6,485 nucleotides of DNA from Candidatus Gastranaerophilales bacterium (GTDB lineage: Bacteria; Cyanobacteriota; Vampirovibrionia; Gastranaerophilales; Gastranaerophilaceae): NCBI GenBank assembly GCA_944323585.1, contig CALUTA010000085.1:1-6485 (forward strand), written 5' to 3'. Numbering within the stretch: the first letter of the stretch is position 1; each line of letters opens with the position of its first letter. The translations under genes were made by a program, and so were the position numbers. This document shows, in pieces, positions 1 to 5,902 of this stretch. The notes under the pieces are model-generated. The model was not told the origin of the DNA, did no database searches, and was given only the letters and a program-made list of their open reading frames with translations.

Positions 1-63
1 TTGCTTTATGTGAAACGGTTACAATTGATTAGTGAGCGAAGTGTAGGTCGGGAGTTTCTTTGC

Positions 64-93
64 GGTACTTTCTTGTCAGCACAAGAAAGTACC
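64..93. repeat. Perfect 13-bp inverted repeat (hairpin) in intergenic DNA
   Basis: The arms GGTACTTTCTTGT (64-76) and ACAAGAAAGTACC (81-93) are exact reverse complements around a 4-base CAGC loop. Neither strand has a T-run directly after the stem, so this is not a standard intrinsic terminator. The flanking 'GGGAGTTTCTTTGC' and this stem resemble dispersed intergenic palindromic elements I have seen in other genomes, so a repeat-family member is the likeliest reading. That is from memory and could not be searched. Confidence 0.6.
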
Positions 94-122
94 ATATAAA
101 GAATGAACATTATAAAAATAAT

Positions 123-154
123 CCGTCATTGCGAGCGTATGCGAAGCAATCCAG
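123..154. repeat. Dispersed 'GTCATTGCGAGCG' intergenic repeat, possible hydG terminator
   Basis: The sequence CCGTCATTGCGAGCG-TAT-GCGAAGCAATCCAG is a copy of a short imperfectly palindromic repeat found between genes in many unrelated bacteria. The outer arms ATTGC and GCAAT pair, as does an inner CG/CG. On the minus strand the structure lies about 80 bases past the hydG stop and is followed by ATTATTTTTATA, so it could also act as a weak terminator for hydG. The repeat identity rests on recall; the terminator role is inference. Confidence 0.55.
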
Positions 155-233
155 CCGATTAAACACCGCAGGTAATCTGAAGTTCAAAATGCAATATAAA
201 TTTATACAAAATTAAACTTTTACTACATCCCGC

Positions 234-1652
234 TTAGAACTTGAAATCTCTTTCCCCTGCATGAATTTTAACAAGATCTTTTTCCACAACAGATTTAATG
301 TCAGGATTTTCAAGTGTTTGAACTTCTTTTTCAATAAGTTTTTCGCCTACAGCACGGGTTTCAGGTGACGCATAATCCTCAAGATATTCTTTTAATGTCA
401 TTATGGCATTCGGATGACAGAAGTTATGAATTTGCTGGTGCTTACATATTTCCATAAATCTGTCGCCTGTGCGCCCGCTGCCGTAGCAAGCGGTACAGAA
501 ACTCGGAAGATAACCCAATTCCATAAGCCACTTAACAACTTCATCAAGAGAACGTCTGTCAGAAACATCAAACTGTGCAGATTCTTCTTTTTCCGGCATA
601 GGATTAAAATATCCGCCGACACTTGTTTTAGAGCCTCCGCTGATTTGGGAAACTCCCAGATGAAGCATTCTCTCACGGCATTTTTCGCTTTCACGTGTTG
701 ATATAATCATGCCGGTATAAGGAACAGCAATTCTGATACAAGCTGCAATTTTAGCGAAAGTATCATCATCAATTCCGTTGTCGAATTCATCAGGGTCAAT
801 ATCGTCGGCTTTTTTAATTCTTGGAAGGCTTATCGTGTGAGGGCCGACACCGTAAACAGCTTCGAGGTGCTCGGCATGCATCAAAAGGGCTGTAAATTCA
901 TATCTGTAAGACTCAAGACCATATAAAACCCCGAGTCCGACATCATCAATTCCGCCCTGCATAGCCCTGTCCATAGCTTCCGTATGATAGGCATAATTGT
1001 GTTTCGGGCCTGTCGGATGAAGTTCCTCGTAACTTTTTTTGTTATAAGTTTCCTGAAACAGAATATATGTACCGATTCCCGCTTCGTGAAGTTTTCTGTA
1101 ATTTTCGACAGTAGTTGCGGCTATATTTACATTAACACGACGAATGGCGCCGTTTTTATGTTTTATAGAATAAATTGTTTTAATTGATTCCAGAATATAT
1201 TCAATCGGGTTGTTTACCGGATCTTCGCCTGATTCAATTGCAAGACGCTTGTGCCCCATATCCTGAAGCGCAATGACCTCCTGTTTAATTTCTTCCTGTG
1301 TAAGTTTTCTGCGGGGAATGTGCTTGTTCTTTGCGTGATAAGGACAGTAAACACATCCGTTTACACAATAGTTTGAAAGGTAAAGAGGAGCAAAAAGAAC
1401 GATTCTGTTTCCGTAGTAATCCTTTTTAATCTTCTCTGCGAGTGCTAAGATTTCTTTGTTCTTTTCTTCAATATTACAGTCTAAAAGAACAACAGCTTCT
1501 CTATGAGTCAAACCTTTTCCAAGTCTGGCTTTTTCTAAAATTTTATCTATTAATTCAACATTATTTTTATTCTCTTCCGCATATTTTAAAGACTCAAGAA
1601 CTTCTTCATCTGAGATAAATTCTTCTGCCTTAGTTGATTTGGGGTTATACAT
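234..1652 (-). CDS. hydG: [FeFe]-hydrogenase maturation radical SAM tyrosine lyase HydG
   Basis: HydG cleaves tyrosine to p-cresol and dehydroglycine, giving the CO and CN ligands delivered as Fe(CO)2(CN) synthons for the [FeFe]-hydrogenase H-cluster; it acts in the cytoplasm. The radical SAM motif CVNGCVYC supplies Cys96, Cys100 and Cys103 (CX3CX2C). The C-terminal CTAC...C motif supplies Cys386, Cys389 and Cys412 (CX2CX22C), which bind the auxiliary cluster and separate HydG from its relative ThiH. With the start at 1652 the protein is 472 residues, and these cysteine numbers match those I recall for Clostridium acetobutylicum HydG. An in-frame ATG at 1676 would add eight residues, but they are encoded by the ribosome binding site and the likely -10 box. 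The gene lies 58 bases after mnmA on the same strand. HydE, HydF and the hydrogenase itself are not in the window. Confidence 0.95.
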   Translation of the reverse strand: MYNPKSTKAEEFISDEEVLESLKYAEENKNNVELIDKILEKARLGKGLTHREAVVLLDCNIEEKNKEILALAEKIKKDYYGNRIVLFAPLYLSNYCVNGCVYCPYHAKNKHIPRRKLTQEEIKQEVIALQDMGHKRLAIESGEDPVNNPIEYILESIKTIYSIKHKNGAIRRVNVNIAATTVENYRKLHEAGIGTYILFQETYNKKSYEELHPTGPKHNYAYHTEAMDRAMQGGIDDVGLGVLYGLESYRYEFTALLMHAEHLEAVYGVGPHTISLPRIKKADDIDPDEFDNGIDDDTFAKIAACIRIAVPYTGMIISTRESEKCRERMLHLGVSQISGGSKTSVGGYFNPMPEKEESAQFDVSDRRSLDEVVKWLMELGYLPSFCTACYGSGRTGDRFMEICKHQQIHNFCHPNAIMTLKEYLEDYASPETRAVGEKLIEKEVQTLENPDIKSVVEKDLVKIHAGERDFKF

Positions 1653-1659
1653 ATTACCG

Positions 1660-1667
1660 CCTCCCTC
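1660..1667 (-). promoter_or_regulatory. Ribosome binding site that fixes the hydG start
   Basis: On the minus strand GAGGGAGG lies 7 bases before the ATG at 1652. It falls inside the extra codons (Glu-Gly-Gly) that would be translated if the upstream ATG at 1676 were used. This strong Shine-Dalgarno site favours the 472-residue form. Confidence 0.8.
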
Positions 1668-1674
1668 AAAATCC

Positions 1675-1702
1675 ATGATACAACTACAATATTTTTTTAC
1701 AA
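1675..1702 (-). promoter_or_regulatory. Candidate sigma70 promoter for hydG
   Basis: On the minus strand TTGTAA (1702-1697) and TATCAT (1680-1675) are 16 bases apart. The -10 box overlaps the alternative hydG ATG at 1676, so a transcript starting about 7 bases downstream would lack that codon and keep the ribosome binding site. The promoter lies in the 58-base mnmA-hydG gap, so hydG may be transcribed alone as well as by read-through from mnmA. Confidence 0.4.
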
Positions 1703-1710
1703 GCGACTAT

Positions 1711-2763
1711 CTAAACAACGACCCCGCCGCCGATTAAATGACCGTCTTCAGTGTCATAAATTACTCCGGCCTGACCCGAGGTAACTGAATTCACAGGCTC
1801 ATAAAATTTTATATCAGCAAACTTGTCGTAAAGTTTTATATGCGCTCTTTTAGCTGTCATGTTGTAGCGGATTTTAACCATCCCGTCAAATTCGTCGCCC
1901 GAACAGTATTCAAAGAAATTCAAATCTTCGATTTTTAAATTTTCTTTGTAATTATCTTCTTCTCGTCCAAGATAAACTATGTTTTTCTGTGCATCAATTT
2001 TAATTACATAAAGAGGGTATGGCGCCGCAATTCCGATTCCCTTGCGCTGGCCTATTGTGTATTGATAACAGCCGCTGTGTTCTCCCCATTTTTTGCCGGT
2101 CAAAATGTCTATAAAATCACCTTTTTGTGTCCCGAATTTTTCAATTAAGTATTTTTTAGATGTCATTGGCTTTTGTATAAAACAGATGTCCTGACTTTCT
2201 TTTGAAGATTTTGTCGGAAGATTATAGTCGTGAGCGATTTCTCTAACCTCAAGTTTTGTATATCCCGACAGGGGAAATATCGTTTTTGAAAGCTGTTTTT
2301 GCGTAAGTTTATACAAAAAATAAAGCTGGTCTTTATGCTCATCTGACGCAGGATAAAGTTTATACATACCGTCTTTGGACACAATATTTGCATAATGCCC
2401 TGTTGCATATACATCAGCCCCAAGAGTTTCAACGGCAAAATCAAACAACTCGCCCCATTTGATAAATTTGTTGCACATTATACAAGGGTTCGGAGTTTGC
2501 CCTTTGCGGTATGAATTTTCAAAATAGTCAATAACATTTTCCTTAAATAGAACGGATGCATCATAGACATAATGTTCAATCCCTAGCGAATCTGCAACAT
2601 TTTTTGCATTCTCAATAACAGAGTCAGCAGCAGGAGAATTTGTCATTTTTCCGGTAAGCCCGACAACTTCATACCCCTGCTGTTTCAAGAAAAATGCAGC
2701 AACGGAACTGTCAACCCCGCCGCTTAATGCCACAACAGCTTTTTTACCGCCAATCATATCCAT
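1711..2763 (-). CDS. mnmA: tRNA-specific 2-thiouridylase MnmA
   Basis: MnmA adenylates and thiolates C2 of the wobble uridine in tRNA-Lys, -Glu and -Gln, taking sulfur from a persulfide relay; it acts in the cytoplasm. The 350-residue protein has the PP-loop ATP-binding motif SGGVDSS (14-20), the first catalytic cysteine in NPCIMCN (Cys94), the ATGHYA motif (120-125), the KDQxYFL segment (144-150), the second catalytic cysteine in SQDICFI (Cys194) and the IGQRKG motif (237-242). It ends in the usual C-terminal barrel with the signature VTSGQAGVIYD. Length and motif order are normal for the family. The first ATG (2763) is chosen; a second ATG two codons later is possible. Neither has a recognisable Shine-Dalgarno site, while a -10 box ends 6 bases before the first ATG, so the mRNA may be leaderless. 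It is divergent from glmU and upstream of hydG. Confidence 0.95.
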   Translation of the reverse strand: MDMIGGKKAVVALSGGVDSSVAAFFLKQQGYEVVGLTGKMTNSPAADSVIENAKNVADSLGIEHYVYDASVLFKENVIDYFENSYRKGQTPNPCIMCNKFIKWGELFDFAVETLGADVYATGHYANIVSKDGMYKLYPASDEHKDQLYFLYKLTQKQLSKTIFPLSGYTKLEVREIAHDYNLPTKSSKESQDICFIQKPMTSKKYLIEKFGTQKGDFIDILTGKKWGEHSGCYQYTIGQRKGIGIAAPYPLYVIKIDAQKNIVYLGREEDNYKENLKIEDLNFFEYCSGDEFDGMVKIRYNMTAKRAHIKLYDKFADIKFYEPVNSVTSGQAGVIYDTEDGHLIGGGVVV

Positions 2764-2769
2764 ATATTG

Positions 2770-2799
2770 ATTTTACCATAAAAACTATCACTGCGTAAA
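2770..2799 (-). promoter_or_regulatory. Candidate extended -10 promoter for mnmA
   Basis: On the minus strand TTTACG (2799-2794) is 18 bases from TAAAAT (2775-2770), and a TG at 2778-2777 makes an extended -10 (TGGTAAAAT). Transcription about 7 bases after the -10 would start at or next to the A of the mnmA ATG, implying a leaderless transcript. Confidence 0.4.
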
Positions 2800-2825
2800 C
2801 TGCATTTTTCACTTAAAACTCAGCC

Positions 2826-2854
2826 TTGAAGTATTGATATCTTTTTATTATAAT
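2826..2854 (+). promoter_or_regulatory. Sigma70-type promoter for glmU
   Basis: TTGAAG (2826-2831) is followed after exactly 17 bases by a perfect TATAAT (2849-2854). The predicted transcript start near 2861 leaves a leader of about 14 bases holding only the ribosome binding site AAGGAGA (2862-2868). It is divergent from the mnmA promoter, with the two -35 boxes 26 bases apart. Confidence 0.75.
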
Positions 2855-2874
2855 CTCAATTAAGGAGACAGAGA

Positions 2875-4146
2875 ATGGAAATTAAATCTGTAATTTTAGC
2901 TGCCGGCAAAGGCACAAGGATGAAATCGGATATCCCGAAAGTCCTTCATAAAATCTTTGAAAAACCTCTTCTGGGGTATGTTTTGGACAGTGTAAAAGAT
3001 ATTACGACCGAAAATTTTGTAATCGTAGGACATCATGCCGAAGAAGTTAAAGAATATGTCGAAAAAAATTACAACAACGCAAAAACCGTTCTTCAAACTC
3101 CTCAGCTTGGCACAGGTCATGCCGTTTCTATGGTTTGCCCGTACCTTGAAGACTACAGCGGTCAAATTCTTATCTTATGCGGAGATACCCCGCTGATTAC
3201 CTCTGAAACTCTTAAAAAATTTGTCGAATATCACAACTCAAACAATTCCGACTTAACAGTCATGAGTACAATATTTGAAAATCCGGCAAATTACGGCAGA
3301 ATCATCAGAGAACAGGACGGAAGCCTTAAATGTATTGTTGAAGAAAAAGATGCCACTCTGGAAGAAAAAGCCGTCAAAGAAGTTAATGCGGGAATTTATA
3401 TTCTCAACTGGGCAAAAGTCAAACCGGCATTTTCGCAGCTCACAAGCAACAACGCACAGGGGGAATATTATCTGACGGATATCATTTCCTGGGGCAAGAA
3501 AAATAATCTTAATGTACATGCCTTTATATTAGAAAACAGTGATGAAAGCTACGGAATCAATTCCCGCAAAGATCTTGCTGAAGCTTCAAAAATAATGAAC
3601 ACCAGAAAATTAAACGCACTTATGGACAGCGGTGTTACGATTATAGATCCGAACAGCACATGGATTAGCGAAGATACAGAAATCGGCTCTGACACAACAA
3701 TTTATCCTTTTACATACATTGAAGGCAAAAACCAAATCGGAAAGAATTGTAAAATCGGACCCTGCGCACACTTAAGAGGGGATGTCGAAATTGATGACAA
3801 CTGCAAAATCGGCAACTTTGTAGAAGTCAAAAAATCCAAAATCGGGCACAATACAAATGCCGGACACCTAAGCTACATAGGCGACAGCGAACTCGGGGCG
3901 AACATAAATATAGGTGCGGGCACAATCACGGCAAATTACGATCCGATTACAAAAACAAAAAGCAAAACTATCTTGAAAGATCATGTAAAAATAGGTTCAA
4001 ACACAGTTTTAGTCGCCCCTGTCGAAATAGGCGAGGGAACAAATGTCGGTGCCGGAAGTGTTATAACCAAAAACATAGGCGAATGGGCTTTAGCTCTCAC
4101 TCGTGCACCGCTCAGAGTGATTGCGGGCTGGGTAAAACGAAAATAA
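2875..4146 (+). CDS. glmU: Bifunctional UDP-N-acetylglucosamine synthesis enzyme GlmU, short beta-helix form
   Basis: GlmU acetylates glucosamine-1-phosphate and then couples it to UTP, giving UDP-GlcNAc for peptidoglycan and other glycans. The N-terminal uridylyltransferase domain (about 1-232) has LAAGKGTRM (8-16), Lys22, LGTGHA (78-83), Asp104 in CGDTPL, Gly141, Glu156, Asn171 and Asn229. The C-terminal left-handed beta-helix acetyltransferase keeps Arg301, Lys319, His331, Tyr334, Asn345, Lys362 and Ser375, equivalent to E. coli Arg333, Lys351, His363, Tyr366, Asn377, Lys392 and Ser405. The protein is 423 residues against about 456 usually. Residue offsets against E. coli show a net loss of about 34 residues between Asn229 and Arg301, near two helix coils. 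No frameshift is evident, and both active sites look complete. The start has AAGGAGA 6 bases upstream. A tRNA-Ser gene follows after 21 bases. Confidence 0.95.
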   Translation: MEIKSVILAAGKGTRMKSDIPKVLHKIFEKPLLGYVLDSVKDITTENFVIVGHHAEEVKEYVEKNYNNAKTVLQTPQLGTGHAVSMVCPYLEDYSGQILILCGDTPLITSETLKKFVEYHNSNNSDLTVMSTIFENPANYGRIIREQDGSLKCIVEEKDATLEEKAVKEVNAGIYILNWAKVKPAFSQLTSNNAQGEYYLTDIISWGKKNNLNVHAFILENSDESYGINSRKDLAEASKIMNTRKLNALMDSGVTIIDPNSTWISEDTEIGSDTTIYPFTYIEGKNQIGKNCKIGPCAHLRGDVEIDDNCKIGNFVEVKKSKIGHNTNAGHLSYIGDSELGANINIGAGTITANYDPITKTKSKTILKDHVKIGSNTVLVAPVEIGEGTNVGAGSVITKNIGEWALALTRAPLRVIAGWVKRK

Positions 4147-4167
4147 ATTTTCTTAAAAATTGAATAA

Positions 4168-4252
4168 GGAGAGGTGTCCGAGTGGCTTAAGGTGCGGATC
4201 TCGAAAGTCTGTGTACAGCGATGTACCGTGGGTTCAAATCCCACCCTCTCCG
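4168..4252 (+). tRNA. tRNA-Ser, anticodon CGA
   Basis: The 85-base gene folds as a class II tRNA. The acceptor stem GGAGAGG (4168-4174) pairs with CCTCTCC (4245-4251), with discriminator G4252, as expected for tRNA-Ser. The anticodon loop CTCGAAA (4200-4206) gives anticodon CGA (4202-4204), reading UCG. The long variable arm pairs GTAC (4213-4216) with GTAC (4223-4226). The T arm is GTGGG-TTCAAAT-CCCAC (4228-4244). The anticodon stem (4195-4199 with 4207-4211) contains two G-U pairs. The 3' CCA is not encoded, so it must be added after transcription. The gene is 21 bases after glmU and has no strong promoter of its own, so it may be read through from glmU. A short TTTTGTTT follows the gene. 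Confidence 0.97.
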
Positions 4253-4286
4253 TTTTGTTTAAGTATATACAGCCTTTAAAATTTGT

Positions 4287-4478
4287 CTATTTAAATATAT
4301 ATTTATTTAATTCAGAGCCCATTTTAGGCAAATTTGAAAAATCAGATGTAACATGAATATTCAAATTTCTTAAAATACCTGGTATTTTTTTAACTTTTTC
4401 GGTGGCTGAATGTACGGCTTCTTTTGTTGAAGTATCAACTTTATTAATAGAACAAATTTTTGCATTAAAATCCGGCAT
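4287..4478 (-). CDS. Small hypothetical protein, 63 residues
   Basis: I do not recognise this protein. It has no signal peptide or membrane segment, is rich in Lys, Ser and Asn, and has one cysteine (Cys9). The middle part (about 16-38) could form a charged helix, and 'KKIPGILRNLNIHV' mixes basic and hydrophobic residues. Support for it being a gene comes from context: a TATAAT sits at 4503-4498, AAAGGGG (4495-4489) is 10 bases before the ATG, and the frame is clean for 63 codons without overlapping a real gene. It is convergent with the tRNA-Ser gene and lies downstream of the peptidase gene on the same strand, 216 bases away. It could be a complete small protein, a decayed remnant of a longer gene, or a chance frame. 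Confidence 0.5.
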   Translation of the reverse strand: MPDFNAKICSINKVDTSTKEAVHSATEKVKKIPGILRNLNIHVTSDFSNLPKMGSELNKYIFK

Positions 4479-4488
4479 TATAATATAT

Positions 4489-4503
4489 CCCCTTTCTATT
4501 ATA
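4489..4503 (-). promoter_or_regulatory. -10 box and ribosome binding site for the 63-residue gene
   Basis: On the minus strand a perfect TATAAT (4503-4498) is followed by AAAGGGG (4495-4489). No good -35 box lies 16-18 bases upstream of the -10. The Shine-Dalgarno to ATG distance (10 bases) is slightly long. The arrangement predicts a very short leader. Confidence 0.35.
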
Positions 4504-4665
4504 AAGTATTTTTAACATAAAATATTGCTATATTTTTACAAAACTTATTAAACAAACAGCTTGCAGGTTGGAATTCTCCTCAAACACAAAGTATCCCCAA
4601 ATAATCAAACCATCTGTAACCAAAAATCAAACTATGTGCTATTTTACAACTTTTTTAAGATGTTA

Positions 4666-4688
4666 TTGTTGGGCCGAAAGCTCAACAA
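4666..4688. other. Small hairpin just past the peptidase stop codon
   Basis: TTGTTG (4666-4671) pairs with CAACAA (4683-4688), and the stem continues inward as GGC with GCT, one pair being G-U on the plus strand and a C-A mismatch on the minus strand. The loop is CGAAA. It begins 6 bases after the peptidase stop on the minus strand but has no T-run there, so a terminator role is uncertain. I see no gene or other structure in the rest of 4504-4665. Confidence 0.3.
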
Positions 4689-4694
4689 ACAGGC

Positions 4695-5789
4695 CTATTT
4701 CTGAGGGATTCTGACACTTGTTAATTTATTAAAAAGATCCATGATTTGATTTGAATAAACATCGCCGTTTAGCATTCCGGCTATTGTTTCTGCAATAAAT
4801 TCATCCTGATTTGTCTTGGCATAAGAAGGTATGGGCATTTGGTTTACCTCTTTTTTAAAATGCGAAATATTTGCAAGTCTTTTACACTTAATAGCAAACG
4901 TCGACTGCTCTTTAAAGCGCATCATATGCCCCATTTCATGGTAAAGCAGTCCGAATTCATTATATCTGACATTTACGTAAAAGTCCTTTGCGGAAGGATT
5001 TTGACAGGCATACTTAACCATAGATTCCTGCTTTTCCAAAATTTGCAAACCGACCTCTGTTTTATTACCAATTGCGTAACACATAGCCAGCTTTTGCGGG
5101 TTTGTAAATGTATCCGGTTTTTCAATATATCTTTGTATAATATCTGAAAAATTGTCCTCCCGCCCTGGTAATGCTTGAAATAATTCTTTAAACTTTGAGT
5201 CCAAACCGTTCATTAAAAACTTCAACCTGTTATCTATATCGGCATACGAATTCTGATTAAAACAAATCATATCCTTCCTTGGGTGATAAAGGGCATCTGT
5301 TATATTCAACCTTTTCTTTTTAAATTTGTTAAAAGAAATATTTGAAGGCATATAGGTTTCACCCTGAAATTTGTTGCTTAATTCAGTTAAACCGTTATTT
5401 ATCCAGTTTGCAGTATCAAGATCTTTTACATCAAAAAATTTTATTTTAAAATTTTGTTCTGCAAAATTTGCAGCCTGCTCCACATTTTGAGCCTTAAAAA
5501 AGTCAATATGCTTTTGCAGTTTCAGACGTTCACCGTTTTTAAGAAACAAACCGACAGCATCAAGTAAACAACCTGCAGCAAGCAAAACGGAGCCGGAAAA
5601 TGACAGCATCTCATTGCCTCCCGAGGCAATGTTAGCAGTCTGAATTCCTGCAGAAGTATAAATTGATGCTGAAGCAAGCTGTCTCAACTTAGCAGCGTTA
5701 ACGCAGCGTCCTGTGAAGCCTGGGGAGTTATAATCAGATTTTTTATCGTTATAATATATTTTTTGTTGGGTTATTGCATTAATTTTCAT
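4695..5789 (-). CDS. Putative zinc metallopeptidase with HExxH motif, unassigned family
   Basis: This 364-residue protein carries HEMGH (His284, Glu285, His288), the zinc-binding and catalytic motif of HExxH peptidases. About 40 residues later NQDEFIAET (327-335) offers Glu330 or Glu334 as third zinc ligand, as in gluzincin-type enzymes whose downstream helix reads like 'EEFFAE'. Residues about 61-83 form a hydrophobic stretch that may be a membrane segment, though an Asp interrupts it; no classical signal peptide is seen. The N terminus is MKINAITQ with PGFTG at about 23-27. The middle of the protein (about 85-270) matches nothing I recognise. I chose ATG 5789 over TTG 5807: it gives the common MKIN start and has AGG 7 bases upstream, although that site is weak. 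It is divergent from a LuxR-type regulator 119 bases away. Substrate and location are unknown. Confidence 0.75.
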   Translation of the reverse strand: MKINAITQQKIYYNDKKSDYNSPGFTGRCVNAAKLRQLASASIYTSAGIQTANIASGGNEMLSFSGSVLLAAGCLLDAVGLFLKNGERLKLQKHIDFFKAQNVEQAANFAEQNFKIKFFDVKDLDTANWINNGLTELSNKFQGETYMPSNISFNKFKKKRLNITDALYHPRKDMICFNQNSYADIDNRLKFLMNGLDSKFKELFQALPGREDNFSDIIQRYIEKPDTFTNPQKLAMCYAIGNKTEVGLQILEKQESMVKYACQNPSAKDFYVNVRYNEFGLLYHEMGHMMRFKEQSTFAIKCKRLANISHFKKEVNQMPIPSYAKTNQDEFIAETIAGMLNGDVYSNQIMDLFNKLTSVRIPQK

Positions 5790-5815
5790 TTTTTTACCTG
5801 AGTACAAAATAATAA

Positions 5816-5844
5816 AACATATAAAAAAAAATTTTGCCAGTCAA
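5816..5844 (-). promoter_or_regulatory. Candidate promoter for the metallopeptidase gene
   Basis: On the minus strand TTGACT (5844-5839) is 17 bases from TATGTT (5821-5816), the spacer including a run of nine T. Transcription would start near 5809, giving a leader of about 20 bases. A second TTGACT lies exactly 21 bases upstream (5865-5860) without a matching -10 box. Confidence 0.5.
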
Positions 5845-5859
5845 TAAAAAAAAATTACT

Positions 5860-5865
5860 AGTCAA
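5860..5865 (-). promoter_or_regulatory. Second TTGACT copy, two helical turns upstream of the -35 box
   Basis: TTGACT at 5865-5860 on the minus strand repeats the peptidase -35 hexamer at 5844-5839 with a 21-bp step; each is followed by C/T-G or A-G. As a -35 box it would need a -10 near 5842-5837, where the sequence is GACTGG, so it is not a promoter element by itself. It could be half of a regulator site. Confidence 0.2.
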
Positions 5866-5896
5866 ATGCCTAATACTGTAAACCGGCACAAATCGG

Positions 5897-5902
5897 TATG
5901 AT
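5897..5902 (+). promoter_or_regulatory. Candidate -10 box of the LuxR-type gene
   Basis: TATGAT matches the -10 consensus at five of six bases and ends 6 bases before the ATG at 5909, so transcription would begin at about the start codon. There is no Shine-Dalgarno site upstream, which agrees with a leaderless mRNA. No clear -35 box is found at 16-18 bases, so the promoter may need an activator or be weak. Confidence 0.3.

Noticed and set aside
1..99. Frame open from the window edge to TAA at 97-99 on the plus strand
   Set aside because: It runs straight through the perfect hairpin and the repeat-like flank, shows no family feature, and such frames are typical spurious translations of palindromic repeats.
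234..1652. ThiH (thiamine tyrosine lyase) instead of HydG
   Set aside because: ThiH lacks the C-terminal CX2CX22C cluster motif, which is complete here, and the length of 472 residues is that of HydG.
2875..4146. glmU as a pseudogene because it is short
   Set aside because: The frame is uninterrupted, every catalytic residue I checked is present, and promoter and ribosome binding site are near consensus.
3981..4244. Minus-strand 87-codon frame across the glmU end and the tRNA-Ser gene
   Set aside because: It is antisense to glmU and the tRNA; its 'MGFEPTVHRC' start is the usual false translation of a tRNA T arm and variable arm.
4174..4356. Plus-strand 60-codon frame starting in the tRNA gene
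   Set aside because: Half of it is tRNA sequence and there is no ribosome binding site.
4561..4703. Plus-strand frame from TTG 4561 to TGA in the 4504-4694 gap
   Set aside because: No Shine-Dalgarno site, no promoter, overlaps the end of the peptidase gene, and no recognisable protein.
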